Source: Pseudomonadota bacterium
GTDB taxonomy: Bacteria > Pseudomonadota > Alphaproteobacteria > Sphingomonadales > Sphingomonadaceae
Reading direction: 5' to 3'
Length of the DNA: 45,192 bases
Assembly: GCA_023416515.1 (NCBI GenBank)
Contig: JAEZHP010000023.1
Span: forward strand, 1-45,192
Shown here: in pieces, positions 34,506 through 43,206 of the stretch
Position numbering within the stretch: position 1 is the first letter of the stretch
Layout: every line of letters begins with the position of its first letter
The notes under the pieces: generated by a model
Databases searched by the model: none
What the model saw: the letters and a program-made list of their open reading frames with translations, nothing else
What the model was told of the DNA's origin: nothing
Translations under genes and position numbers: made by a program

Positions 34506-35804
34506 ATGAAGGAAAACACATTCGACGAGCTTTCGAGCTCCCCGGGGCCCGCGCGCACTCCGACAAGCGCGGGTAGCGGGCCAAAGTCGACCGGTTCGGA
34601 GGCTCCGTCCGGATCATGGTCGATTCCGCGGCGCTTCGTGGTCCTCGACGCCTGGCGCGGGATCGCTGCCCTTTGGGTCGCCGCCTATCACTTCCGGGTT
34701 ATGGGGCATATCACCGAAACCCGGCTGATCCGCTCCGGCCCCATCGCCGTCGACTTCTTCTTCGTGCTTAGCGGCTTCGTCATCTGGCACGGCTTCGGCG
34801 GCAAATTGCGCGATCGCACGTCGCGCGTGCAATTTCTCATCCGCCGGTTCGGCCGCCTTTATCCGTTGCACCTCGTGACGCTCGGCCTCGTCATCGCAAT
34901 GGAGCTCGCCCGCTACATGGTGGCCCTTGGACACGGCTTTGCCGGAACGGCGCCGTTCACGGGCGACCGCGACTGGCGACTGATTCCGGCCAACCTTTTC
35001 CTGGTCCACGGCCTGGGAATTATTCCCCGGTTTTCTTGGAACGTTCCTAGCTGGAGCATTAGCGTCGAGTTCGCCTTGTGCTTCCTGCTGGTGGGCATTT
35101 CGCTGCTTCGCCGGCCACTCGCGGCAGCCGCCCTGCTCGCGGTGAGCGGAATGGCGGCGCTGCTGCTCATTCCGATACTGGCGTCGGACCTCAACGAGAC
35201 ATCCACGGCTCTGGCCCGCGGCGTATCCGGCTTCTTCCTCGGCATCCTGATTCGAGAATCCTATGAGCACATCCGCGGGTGGACGCCGAATGTCTGGTTC
35301 GAGATCAGCGCCGTCTTCGCGATCTTCGGCTCAATCTACCTCGGTTATCCCGGAGTGATTCTGGCCTTCGGATATGCGGTCTGGATATTCGGCTTCGAAA
35401 CCGGGGGCCTGTCGCGCGCGCTGAAGCATCCGGCACTCGTTCGACAAGGCGACCTTTCCTATTCCATCTACCTCACTCACTATCCGCTCGTTCTGATCAC
35501 CTTCGCCGTTGCCGGCGTGCTCGGGTTGGTGCCCAAGACCGGCAAGCTGATCATCACCGGTGTCCCGCCCCTGGCCGCGGACGGGCTGCTGCTGCTGTTC
35601 CTGGCGCTGGTTTTGGTCGTGTCGCGGATCACGTATCGCTGGATCGAAACGCCGGCGCGCCTCTATTTCAACAAACGTGCGTCGTCATATGCGGATCCCC
35701 GTGCCACCCGCGCCTTGGGGGCCGCTTCAATAGGACAAACGGGGACAACAGATCCACGCACCAGCGCGCCGCTCCCCAGCAGCATGCCTGCCAGTAGCGA
35801 ATGA
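34506..35804 (+). CDS. Membrane acyltransferase (acyltransferase-3 family)
   Basis: This 432-residue protein has about ten membrane segments. The family hallmark is RFVVLDAWRGIAALWVAAYHF, with the catalytic His at its end, then AVDFFFVLSGFVIWHGF and IRRFGRLYPLHLVTL. Such proteins transfer acetyl or other acyl groups to sugars of exported glycans. The first 45 residues are polar and low-complexity, as is the C-terminal tail. An in-frame TTG at 34485 would add seven residues. Neither start has a clear ribosome-binding site. It follows the priming transferase by 118 bases that hold no recognisable gene. Confidence 0.87.
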   Translation: MKENTFDELSSSPGPARTPTSAGSGPKSTGSEAPSGSWSIPRRFVVLDAWRGIAALWVAAYHFRVMGHITETRLIRSGPIAVDFFFVLSGFVIWHGFGGKLRDRTSRVQFLIRRFGRLYPLHLVTLGLVIAMELARYMVALGHGFAGTAPFTGDRDWRLIPANLFLVHGLGIIPRFSWNVPSWSISVEFALCFLLVGISLLRRPLAAAALLAVSGMAALLLIPILASDLNETSTALARGVSGFFLGILIRESYEHIRGWTPNVWFEISAVFAIFGSIYLGYPGVILAFGYAVWIFGFETGGLSRALKHPALVRQGDLSYSIYLTHYPLVLITFAVAGVLGLVPKTGKLIITGVPPLAADGLLLLFLALVLVVSRITYRWIETPARLYFNKRASSYADPRATRALGAASIGQTGTTDPRTSAPLPSSMPASSE

Positions 35805-35868
35805 ACCCTGAGCATCTACCGCGCCAATCTGCCGAAAGGGTGACAAAGCGGCCACGGCCGGACAGCAT

Positions 35869-36678
35869 TCAACCAGCGATGCGCGCAACAAGGTAAAGGT
35901 TTTCGTCGCCGGAAATTCGCCCGATCAGGTCGCGCAGACGTCGCGCCGCGCGCCGCTTGAGCGATCCGCCCGCGGCCGGCGAGCGTGCACTGCCGCGATC
36001 GATCCACTCGCACGCGAACTTCTGACTCGCCAACATTGCGCGGAGTGATTGGCGACTGAAATATTGGTTGTGACTGGGGGCGCCGAGCAAAACCCCCGCT
36101 GCCCTCGGCCAGCGGTTTGCCAGCTGGACCGAGAAGTCGCCAAACGCCGGGGTCTTGATGAACAACAGACCCCCTGGCGCCAGAAGCTTCCGAGCGCGGG
36201 CGATGAAAGATGCAGGGTCGCGCAGGTGGGCGAGCAAATCCCACATGACGATTACGTCGAAGTCCTGCGGGAAGTCGTGCGTGACCAAGTCACCGCAGGT
36301 CGAGCTCAGGTTCCTTGATCGGCGGATTTGAGCGCTCGCGGCGGAGATATCGATGCCGTCAACCTCATAGCCGAAGCTCTGCGCGACGGACATGAGATCC
36401 CCGGCGCCGCATCCCACGTCGAGCAGGCGCGCGGGCGGAGGCGCTCGCTTGACGATTTCCTGGCGGAGGAAACCCTCGACCGCGGCCATATACGCCGGGT
36501 CGCGGCGATAGCCCGAATAGCCGGGACCGAAGGTCGAGGCTTCCACTGCCGCGTGAGCGCTGGCGGACCTCTTCAGCCATCGGTGACCGCAACGCCGGCA
36601 GAAGCGGATGAGCTTGCTGTCCCCGGGATGCGGACCGCCGCACGCCGGGCAGCCGCTCACCGGGTCCCCTTCAGCCAC
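35869..36678 (-). CDS. SAM-dependent methyltransferase with N-terminal zinc ribbon
   Basis: This 269-residue protein opens with GCPACGGP and RFCRRCGHRW, two Cys-x2-Cys pairs that should hold zinc. A class I core follows: ARLLDVGCGAGDLMSVAQ, VDGIDISAAS, FDVIVMWDLLAHLRDP and LLAPGGLLFIKTP. This layout is common in methyltransferases of glycan loci. It starts with GTG, three bases after the Wzc-like stop, and should be co-transcribed with that gene. It converges on the acyltransferase gene with a 64-base gap. Confidence 0.83.
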   Translation of the reverse strand: MAEGDPVSGCPACGGPHPGDSKLIRFCRRCGHRWLKRSASAHAAVEASTFGPGYSGYRRDPAYMAAVEGFLRQEIVKRAPPPARLLDVGCGAGDLMSVAQSFGYEVDGIDISAASAQIRRSRNLSSTCGDLVTHDFPQDFDVIVMWDLLAHLRDPASFIARARKLLAPGGLLFIKTPAFGDFSVQLANRWPRAAGVLLGAPSHNQYFSRQSLRAMLASQKFACEWIDRGSARSPAAGGSLKRRAARRLRDLIGRISGDENLYLVARIAG

Positions 36679-36681
36679 AGG

Positions 36682-38928
36682 TCAGCTTGTCGAGTCGTCC
36701 AGCAGCAGGACGAGGTCGTCGCGCTCCTTGCGGGCGCCGTAACGATCCTTGCCGTACTTCCCGTATCCGTAGCCATAGCCGTACCCGTAGCCATAGCCGT
36801 ACCCGTAGCCATAGCCGTAGCTATAGCCGCTGGTCTTGGCCGAGCTCTTGGTGAGCGTCACGCCGAGGATGTTCGCACCGGCCGCGGTCAGCCGGTGGAT
36901 GGCCTCCACCGCAGTCGACGTGCGCGTGCGGGCGCACTCGATCACTAGCATGACGTCGCCCACCGTCGACGCGATCAACGGTGCGTCGGCGAGGCCGAGC
37001 AACGGAGGCGAGTCGACGATGACAAGGTCGAACTGCCTGCGCCCTTCCGAAATGACCGACGCGAAGCGCGGGCTGGACAGGAGCGCGGCCGGGTTGGGCG
37101 GCTCGGGACCGCACTGCAGCAGCCACAGGTTCTCGTATTTCGTGGGCGTCACATTGTCTTCGAGCAACTCGTCGGTCGTCAGGAGAGTCGTGAGGCCTTT
37201 GGTATCGGAATTGCCACGGAAGCTCGGTTTGCGAAGGTCGGCGTCCACGAGAAGGACCCGCTTGCCGAGCTTTGCGAAGTGATGCGCAAGCGCCAGGGTG
37301 GACGACGACTTTCCTTCGCCCGCCTTGGGACTCGTGACGAGAAGGGTGTGCGGAAGCCCTTCTTCGGTCGTGAAGCCGAGCGAAGTGCTGAGCGTGGCGT
37401 AGGATTCCGCTGCCGGTGACGACGGATCGTCGAGTTCGTCGAGAAGCGCCATGCGCTTAGACGAGCCCGACCGTCGCGGGATGACCCCGAGGCATGGGAG
37501 TCGCAGCTTGTTGCGCACGTCCGATGGCGTCCGGATGGTATCGTTCAGGATGTCCAGCCCGATCGCGGCGAGGACTCCGGCGAGCAGGCCCAGGCTGATC
37601 CCGACCAGGACGTTGAGGATGACGTTCGGCTTGAACGGCGCACTAGGCACGTGCGCGCGGTCGACGATCGAAACCGGCGACTCCCCGATCCCGCCGGCCA
37701 CGCCGATCTCCTTGTAGCGCTGAAGCAGCGCCTCGTAGAGTGACCGGTTCGTGTCGACGTCACGCTGGAGAATGGCATATTGGATGCTCCTCCCGCGAAG
37801 GTTGAGCACATCCGACTTGAGCGCGGAGACGCGCGCCCTGAGCGCACTTTCGGCGGACAGCGCCGCGCGATAGGCCGCGAGTGCGTTGTTGACCCGGCCG
37901 CCCCCGGCGGTCGCCGTCTCGGCGGCAATCTGCCGGTCCAGCTCTTTGATCTGGGACTGAAGGCTGACCATATCGGGATGATCGGGCTTCATGAATGCGC
38001 GCTTCTGCTGATATTGGGCCTCGAGCTGCGCGCGCGCCTGCCTGAGCGGCTGGCTCGCGGCGACGACCTCCGAGGTCGCGCCGACGGCGCGCGCCTGGCG
38101 ATACGCACCTTCCGCCGCGACTCTCTGCGCCGTCGCATCGGCAAGCGCGGCGTTCAGTGCCACGAGCGACTGGCCCTGCGGGGACGAGGCGTCCACGCCA
38201 TTTTCCGAAGATCCCGTCCTGATGATCCCCTGCGCCTGCGCATAGCGGACTAGGTCGCGCTCCGACTTCTCCAGGGACCGGCGCGTGCTGGCGATCTGCC
38301 GCTCGAGGAAGTTACGCGCGTAGGCAGAGGCCTCGTACCGCCGCTGGAGGCTCACGTTGATGAACGCTTCCGCATAGGCGTTCGCGATATTTGCCGCGAG
38401 CTCCGGCGATTGCCAGACGATGTTGAAGCTGATCAGCTGGCTGTCGTTCTGCGGAGCAACCTCGAGGCTGCCGACGATCTTGTCCGCAGCCTGCTTAACG
38501 CGGCGGGCCGGGTCCGCGCGCTGGTCCGCAAAGTCCGGATTGTTCGCAAGGCCGAGGTCCTGGGCAACCCGCTCGGCAAGGCCGCGGCTCTGGAGCAAGC
38601 CCAGCTGCGTGGCGACGAACTGCCAGGCATCGACATTCGGGCCCGTCGTCTGCGGCTTTTCGTCGATCACTTCGACTCTGGGCGGGTTGGCCTCGAGGGT
38701 CACCTTCGCGCGGTACATGGGTGTCGTCATCAGCGTGACGGCAATGCCGGCCAACAGTCCGGCGGCTCCAGCTGCGAGGATTACCGCACGCCATTCGCGC
38801 AGGATCCGGAGGATCCGCGACAGGTCCATTCCGGAATGCAGGTCCTGGCCCGACTGCGACGCCAGCGGATGCAGCGGCGGAAGGACGTCCCAGCTATCGT
38901 TGGGCGATACGACGAGACCGCGATTCAA
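36682..38928 (-). CDS. wzc: Polysaccharide co-polymerase / bacterial tyrosine autokinase (Wzc-like)
   Basis: This 748-residue protein has an N-terminal Wzz-type region with membrane helix RAVILAAGAAGLLAGIAVTL, a long coiled-coil periplasmic part, a second helix around VILNVLVGISLGLLAGVLAA, then a BY-kinase domain. The kinase shows Walker A TSPKAGEGKSSSTLALA, A' VLLVDADLRKPS and B DLVIVDSPP. The C-terminus is a Tyr cluster with ten consecutive Tyr-Gly pairs and 13 Tyr in all, the expected autophosphorylation tail. These proteins control chain length and export. The only in-frame starts are TTG 38928 and ATG 38829. The TTG is kept because the extra N-terminus resembles related proteins and overlaps a small upstream frame (TTGA). 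Confidence 0.9.
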   Translation of the reverse strand: MNRGLVVSPNDSWDVLPPLHPLASQSGQDLHSGMDLSRILRILREWRAVILAAGAAGLLAGIAVTLMTTPMYRAKVTLEANPPRVEVIDEKPQTTGPNVDAWQFVATQLGLLQSRGLAERVAQDLGLANNPDFADQRADPARRVKQAADKIVGSLEVAPQNDSQLISFNIVWQSPELAANIANAYAEAFINVSLQRRYEASAYARNFLERQIASTRRSLEKSERDLVRYAQAQGIIRTGSSENGVDASSPQGQSLVALNAALADATAQRVAAEGAYRQARAVGATSEVVAASQPLRQARAQLEAQYQQKRAFMKPDHPDMVSLQSQIKELDRQIAAETATAGGGRVNNALAAYRAALSAESALRARVSALKSDVLNLRGRSIQYAILQRDVDTNRSLYEALLQRYKEIGVAGGIGESPVSIVDRAHVPSAPFKPNVILNVLVGISLGLLAGVLAAIGLDILNDTIRTPSDVRNKLRLPCLGVIPRRSGSSKRMALLDELDDPSSPAAESYATLSTSLGFTTEEGLPHTLLVTSPKAGEGKSSSTLALAHHFAKLGKRVLLVDADLRKPSFRGNSDTKGLTTLLTTDELLEDNVTPTKYENLWLLQCGPEPPNPAALLSSPRFASVISEGRRQFDLVIVDSPPLLGLADAPLIASTVGDVMLVIECARTRTSTAVEAIHRLTAAGANILGVTLTKSSAKTSGYSYGYGYGYGYGYGYGYGYGYGKYGKDRYGARKERDDLVLLLDDSTS
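36767..36820. repeat. 18-base tandem repeat, three copies, encoding Tyr-Gly pairs
   Basis: Units at 36767-36784, 36785-36802 and 36803-36820 share CCGTAGCCATAGCCGTAC on the plus strand, with a first-base-pair or last-base variation (the third ends in G). Each encodes three Tyr-Gly pairs of the Wzc-like tail. The repeat could expand or contract in steps of six residues without a frameshift. Confidence 0.85.
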
Positions 38929-39057
38929 GATTGCACCGGGGCAATATCGCCCAAGTTCCCGCCTCGGAAACCGGAGCCATCAGTTAGAAATACTGACCAA
39001 GCATTCACGCGCATCTCCGGCCCAAGGCTATCTCGTTCTGTTGCTTCTCTACTTTTG

Positions 39058-39079
39058 GTCCGTTCCCGATGCAACGGAC
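39058..39079. repeat. Perfect 7-base inverted repeat between the ligase and Wzc-like genes
   Basis: GTCCGTT (39058-39064) and AACGGAC (39073-39079) flank an eight-base loop, in the 219-base gap upstream of the Wzc-like gene and downstream of the ligase stop. No T-run follows, so an operator or mRNA structure is as likely as a terminator. The rest of the gap holds only a doubtful small frame. Confidence 0.35.
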
Positions 39080-39147
39080 AGCGCAGCCTGAATCGCAGCG
39101 GCTCGTTCACGGTCGGCGGCAAGCCCGTCCGCCCATCCCGGCCACTC

Positions 39148-40488
39148 CTAGCCCAGCTTCACGTGGCGCTTGCGCCCCGATTGCACGACAGCCGCGCCGG
39201 CTGAATGACGCAGATCGATAGCCATGAGGGCCAGGCAGGCGGCGAACACCGCCGAGATGGCGCCCGTCCGCAGTGGAAAGTCCACCGCGCTGTGAGCCAG
39301 GATTGCCGCGGCGGCTATGGTAGCCGCACGGCCGAACGGCGTCCCGTAGGCGGAGGTCCATATCTTCCACCCTGCGAGCGCCCACCAGCCCATGAAGAGC
39401 ACCATCAGGGCGATGCCCAATGCGCCAAGCTCCAACGCGATCTCGAGATACTCATTGTGCGCGTGATTGACGTAGGACGGGGTTATGTCGTCGGGGTTTT
39501 CATAGCGGTCATAGACCCGCTCGAAAGTTCCGAGCCCGGTGCCCCACGGGAAATTGGCAGCGACCGCGCGTGTGGTCGTTGCCCAGACCTGCTGCCGATA
39601 CGCCGGTGAGGCGGGTGATGGCGACACCTCGCTGGCGCTCATCGACACCGTGGCGATTGCAGCCACCCCGACTACGAGCGCGATGGCCGACGCCCCGAGC
39701 GCAGCGGCGCGCCAGCGGACCGCGGCGGGGAATATCGCAGCGCTCGCGATCAGCACCGGAACGGACAAGCCGAGTGCGGCGCGCGAACCGTTGAGCGCGA
39801 TTCCAACGGCAATCACGACGAACACGGCCGCGCCCACCGCGATTCGCGCCAGGCCCGAAAACCCACGGGCGGATTTCGCCGACGCCACCAGCGCCGCCGC
39901 CATGGGCATCCCGACCAGCAACAATGTGCCCATGTGATTGCCATTGGCGAAGAAACCGATCGCTCCAAGGCTATGGATTTCGTAAAAATACGCCGAGGAA
40001 TTCGGGCCGCCCGCGACCTGGATGGCGCCTACGAAGATTGCGGCAATCATTCCGCCGACTATCGCGGCCGCCACATAGCCTGGTGAAATCGCCAGGCGAT
40101 CGACGACGATGAACGCGGCAATGGCCGGGATCGCCGCGAACAGCGTGAGAACCGACCGGCCCGGCATTTCGGAAATCGAGAACGCGCGCGTCTCGTAGCC
40201 GAGCAGATGTAGGCCCTGCTCGATTGCGTCACGCCCCGGTAGCCTGGTCCAAACGCTTGCTGGAAGCGGGACCAGCTGAAGCAGGACGACCGCCAGCGCG
40301 CCGAGGATCAGGGCGTAGAGGGCGGAATTGCTCGAGTGCCTGTTTGCCGCGACTGCCGCCCAGGCGATCACGGCGATGCCGACCAGCTGCAGCCCCAGAT
40401 TGGGCCACGGATTCTGCGCGCTTCCGCCAAGGACGATGCAGGAGAGCAGGTAAAGAAAGACGAGAATGGCCGGCAAGCGCTGCTTCAC
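39148..40488 (-). CDS. O-antigen ligase / polymerase family membrane protein (Wzy_C)
   Basis: This 446-residue protein has about eleven membrane helices and the Wzy_C signature region: GIALNGSRAALGLSVPVL, then the periplasmic loop with WGTGLGTFERVYDRY and YVNHAHNEYLEIALELG, where the conserved His-x-His-Asn-x-Tyr sits. Such proteins attach or polymerise glycan chains at the periplasmic face. Ligase and a second polymerase are both possible, since a Wzy-like gene also exists at 28385-29986. It starts with GTG in a GTGA overlap with the TPR gene upstream, so the two are coupled. Confidence 0.87.
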   Translation of the reverse strand: MKQRLPAILVFLYLLSCIVLGGSAQNPWPNLGLQLVGIAVIAWAAVAANRHSSNSALYALILGALAVVLLQLVPLPASVWTRLPGRDAIEQGLHLLGYETRAFSISEMPGRSVLTLFAAIPAIAAFIVVDRLAISPGYVAAAIVGGMIAAIFVGAIQVAGGPNSSAYFYEIHSLGAIGFFANGNHMGTLLLVGMPMAAALVASAKSARGFSGLARIAVGAAVFVVIAVGIALNGSRAALGLSVPVLIASAAIFPAAVRWRAAALGASAIALVVGVAAIATVSMSASEVSPSPASPAYRQQVWATTTRAVAANFPWGTGLGTFERVYDRYENPDDITPSYVNHAHNEYLEIALELGALGIALMVLFMGWWALAGWKIWTSAYGTPFGRAATIAAAAILAHSAVDFPLRTGAISAVFAACLALMAIDLRHSAGAAVVQSGRKRHVKLG

Positions 40489-41681
40489 GCGCCTATCCTC
40501 TCGATCGTCGCGGGTCCGATTCTCGCATCGGTGTCATCCGGGGATTCCTGGGCTCGTGCGTTCAGCAAGAGCCGCTGGGCCGGGCAGCCCGAGGCGGGCA
40601 CGCGGAACGACGCGGCACTCCCGCTCGATGCCCCGAGATTCAAGTTGAAGAGGAGGTCTTTGGCATCCACGCAGCCGAGGCTCCATGACAGGGCGCCCGG
40701 GACCACATGCCCCGATATTGGTGATTGAAAACGGTAGTTTCCGGGCGGAAGAAGCAGCAGCTGCGTCGCCAGGACAGTGTCCTGTCGCCCGTAATAAAGC
40801 ACCCGAAGCCGATCCGGGCCGGGCTCGGCTATTCCCGCGGGCGATGAGCTGAAGTCCCAATTGAACGGCGCCGGCGCCGACAGCTTTTGGAAATCGCCGT
40901 TGAACAACAGCGGGCGCGCCGGGCCGGGCACGAGCGCGAAGCGCCGCCACAAGCGATACGCTCCCTCATAGTCGCGCTCGCGAACAAAGCCGAGCAGCAG
41001 GCGGGTCTGCCAGGTGCGTGTGTCATTGTCCGTCTTGGCGGCGGTAGGCCCGGCCAGGTCCAGGACGATCTCGGCGTTGCGAGGATCGTCGGCGAGCGCC
41101 GTCAGAAGCGGGCTTTTGAGCTGCGGTTCGCGAGCGAGGATATCGGCGAGTTCCTGGCGAGCGCCGGGTGCGTGCGCATAGGCCGACAAGGCGGGCACGA
41201 GCTGGACGGATGCCGCGGGAACCAGGCGGGACAGGATGGCCATTTCGCGAAGGCCCGCGGCCGCCTTGTTGTCGCGAAGCAGAACGTCGGCCAGCAGGTA
41301 CCGGGCCGCCGGCGATCGTGGCGCACGCGTGCGCGCCTGCTTCAGAAGCTCCTCCGCTCGTCTATAATCGCCTTCGCGCGCCGCGATTGCGCCCGCGACG
41401 AGGAACGGCTCGGGATGCATGGGAGAGATCGCGGCGAGCCTTTCCAGCAGGGTAAGGGTCTCGGCGCCCGGCGCACGTCCTTTGGCCGCCGCTGTCCCGA
41501 CCTGCGCCATCGCGCTCGCTGCAAGGCTGGTCGGAGCCCCCGGCGCGAGGCGCGATGCGAGCTCCGGGTCGCGATCGACGACTGCCGAGGCGATCCCGAG
41601 GCGCGCAACCTCGGCAGCAAGCAGGAGCGCAACGATGAGGACGACGACGGCTGCTGCAGCCGACTGGCGCGATTGGCTCAG
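40485..41681 (-). CDS. Membrane-anchored TPR protein of the glycan locus, probable CTG start
   Basis: The frame is open upstream of its first ATG (41510) to a stop near 41723, with no ATG, GTG or TTG in between. The upstream codons encode a convincing membrane anchor, AAAVVVLIVALLLAAEVARLG. A perfect GGAGG (41687-41691) stands five bases before a CTG at 41681, so I take CTG as start, giving 398 residues. Residues 75-170 hold TPR-like helices (PFLVAGAIAAREGDYRRAEE). The C-terminal part is a beta-rich domain with FNGDFQK and LLPPGNYRF. Function is unknown. Relatives sit beside O-antigen ligases and may help chain assembly in the periplasm. It is coupled to the ligase gene by GTGA. Confidence 0.7.
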   Translation of the reverse strand: MSQSRQSAAAAVVVLIVALLLAAEVARLGIASAVVDRDPELASRLAPGAPTSLAASAMAQVGTAAAKGRAPGAETLTLLERLAAISPMHPEPFLVAGAIAAREGDYRRAEELLKQARTRAPRSPAARYLLADVLLRDNKAAAGLREMAILSRLVPAASVQLVPALSAYAHAPGARQELADILAREPQLKSPLLTALADDPRNAEIVLDLAGPTAAKTDNDTRTWQTRLLLGFVRERDYEGAYRLWRRFALVPGPARPLLFNGDFQKLSAPAPFNWDFSSSPAGIAEPGPDRLRVLYYGRQDTVLATQLLLLPPGNYRFQSPISGHVVPGALSWSLGCVDAKDLLFNLNLGASSGSAASFRVPASGCPAQRLLLNARAQESPDDTDARIGPATIERIGA

Positions 41682-41785
41682 GCGTCCCTCCGATCTCGAA
41701 CCCCAAACCTTGCCTTCATCGACCTTGGTCCGACCCCCTGCTCATGTTCGTCGGCGAAACCCGACAATCGCGCGTGCATGTTGCT

Positions 41786-41810
41786 CGGCTTTTCCGGAAA
41801 ATCAAAGCCG
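41786..41810. terminator. Hairpin downstream of trmFO, possible terminator
   Basis: CGGCTTT (41786-41792) and AAAGCCG (41804-41810) pair around the perfect palindrome TTTTCCGGAAAA (41790-41801), 16 bases past the trmFO stop on the minus strand. There is no clean T-run after the stem, so it may end transcription only in part. Confidence 0.35.
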
Positions 41811-41825
41811 GTCCCACTCGGGACG

Positions 41826-43199
41826 TCACGTATCGACTGGAACCGCGGCGCTGGGCGCAACGGCTTTGCCCGCGGCCTGGGCCATCCAGCTTTCGAAACA
41901 GGCTTTCGCCCGCGCTGTATATTGCTTCTTCCGATCGAGCTTTTTCGGACGTCCCGCCAGCGGCGGCATCAGCCCGAAATTGACGTTCATCGGCTGGAAG
42001 GTCTCCGCGTCGGCACCGCCGGTAAAGTGGCCGAGGAGCGCTCCGAGAGCGGTTTCGGCGGGCGGCGGCGCAAGATCGTTCCCGCGCAGGTCCGCGGCGG
42101 CGAACCGGGCCGCGATCAGGCCGATGGCGGCGCTTTCGACATAGCCTTCGCAGCCGGTGATCTGGCCGGCGAAGCGGATATTGGGCTTCGACTTCAGCCG
42201 CAGGCGCTCGTCCAGCAGGCGCGGGGAATTGATGAAGCTGTTGCGATGGATGCCGCCGAGCCGCGCAAACTCGGCATTCTCGAGTCCAGGAATCATGCGG
42301 AAGATGCGCACCTGTTCGCCATGCTTCAGCTTGGTCTGGAAACCGACCATGTTCCACAACGTCCCGAGCGCATTGTCCTGGCGCAACTGAACGACCGCAT
42401 ACGGCCAGCGACCAGTGCGGGGATTGTCGAGGCCGACCGGCTTCATCGGGCCGTGCCGAAGCGTCTCCACTCCGCGCTCCGCCATGACCTCGATCGGCAT
42501 GCACCCCTCGAAATACGGCGTGTCCCGCTCCCACGCCTTGAAGTCGGATTTTTCTCCATCGATCAACGCCTGGACGAACGCCTCGTACTGCGGCTTGTCG
42601 AGCGGGCAGTTGATGTAATCCTTGCCGCCGTCCTCGCTGGAACCTCGATCCCACCGGGCCGCCATCCACGCCACGTCCATGTCGACGCTGTCCCTGTGGA
42701 CGATCGGCGCGATGGCATCGAAAAAGGCAAGCGCGTCCTCGCCCGTTTCGGCAGCGATCGCCGACGCGAGCGCCGAGCCCGTCAGCGGCCCGGTAGCGAT
42801 AATCGCCGGGCACTCAGGCAGCGCGTCGACGCGTTCGCGCACTACGTTGATATTGGCGTGGCTCTCGATCGCGCTCGTGACCTCGCCAGCGAACGCTTCG
42901 CGGTCGACGGCGAGCGCCGATCCTGCGGGGACACGATGCTTGTCGGCGGCGCGCATGATCAACGAATCGAGGGCGCGCATCTCCTGATGAAGCAGGCCGA
43001 CGGCATTATGCTCGGCATCGTCGGAGCGGAAACTGTTGGAGCAGACCATTTCCGCCAGCCGATCGGTTTCGTGCGCCGGGGTGCCATCGCCGCCGCCCCG
43101 CATTTCTGAAAGACGGACCATGAAGCCGGCGTTGGCGAGTTGCCAGGCCGCTTCACTGCCGGCCAATCCTCCGCCGATGATGGCAATGTCGAAGCTCAT
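41826..43199 (-). CDS. trmFO: Methylenetetrahydrofolate-tRNA-(uracil-54-C5)-methyltransferase
   Basis: This 457-residue flavoprotein begins FDIAIIGGGLAGSEAAWQLA (FAD site) and carries MVCSNSFRSDDAEHNAVGLL, PAIIATGPLTGSALASAI, YINCPLDKPQYEAF and GCMPIEVMAERG, all diagnostic of TrmFO. The enzyme makes ribothymidine at position 54 of tRNA with methylene-THF and FAD. The ATG at 43199 is seven bases past the stop of the nucleotide-sugar dehydrogenase gene, so the two are probably co-transcribed despite unrelated roles. Length is close to the family norm. An upstream in-frame start would lie inside the neighbouring gene. Confidence 0.95.
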   Translation of the reverse strand: MSFDIAIIGGGLAGSEAAWQLANAGFMVRLSEMRGGGDGTPAHETDRLAEMVCSNSFRSDDAEHNAVGLLHQEMRALDSLIMRAADKHRVPAGSALAVDREAFAGEVTSAIESHANINVVRERVDALPECPAIIATGPLTGSALASAIAAETGEDALAFFDAIAPIVHRDSVDMDVAWMAARWDRGSSEDGGKDYINCPLDKPQYEAFVQALIDGEKSDFKAWERDTPYFEGCMPIEVMAERGVETLRHGPMKPVGLDNPRTGRWPYAVVQLRQDNALGTLWNMVGFQTKLKHGEQVRIFRMIPGLENAEFARLGGIHRNSFINSPRLLDERLRLKSKPNIRFAGQITGCEGYVESAAIGLIAARFAAADLRGNDLAPPPAETALGALLGHFTGGADAETFQPMNVNFGLMPPLAGRPKKLDRKKQYTARAKACFESWMAQAAGKAVAPSAAVPVDT

Positions 43200-43206
43200 C
43201 GTCCTT

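Noticed and set aside
36767..36820. Tandem repeat as a possible CRISPR-like array
   Set aside because: The units are directly adjacent without spacers and lie in frame within a coding sequence.
40887..43109. Plus-strand open frame of 740 codons
   Set aside because: It runs antisense through both the TPR gene and trmFO, whose motifs are unmistakable.
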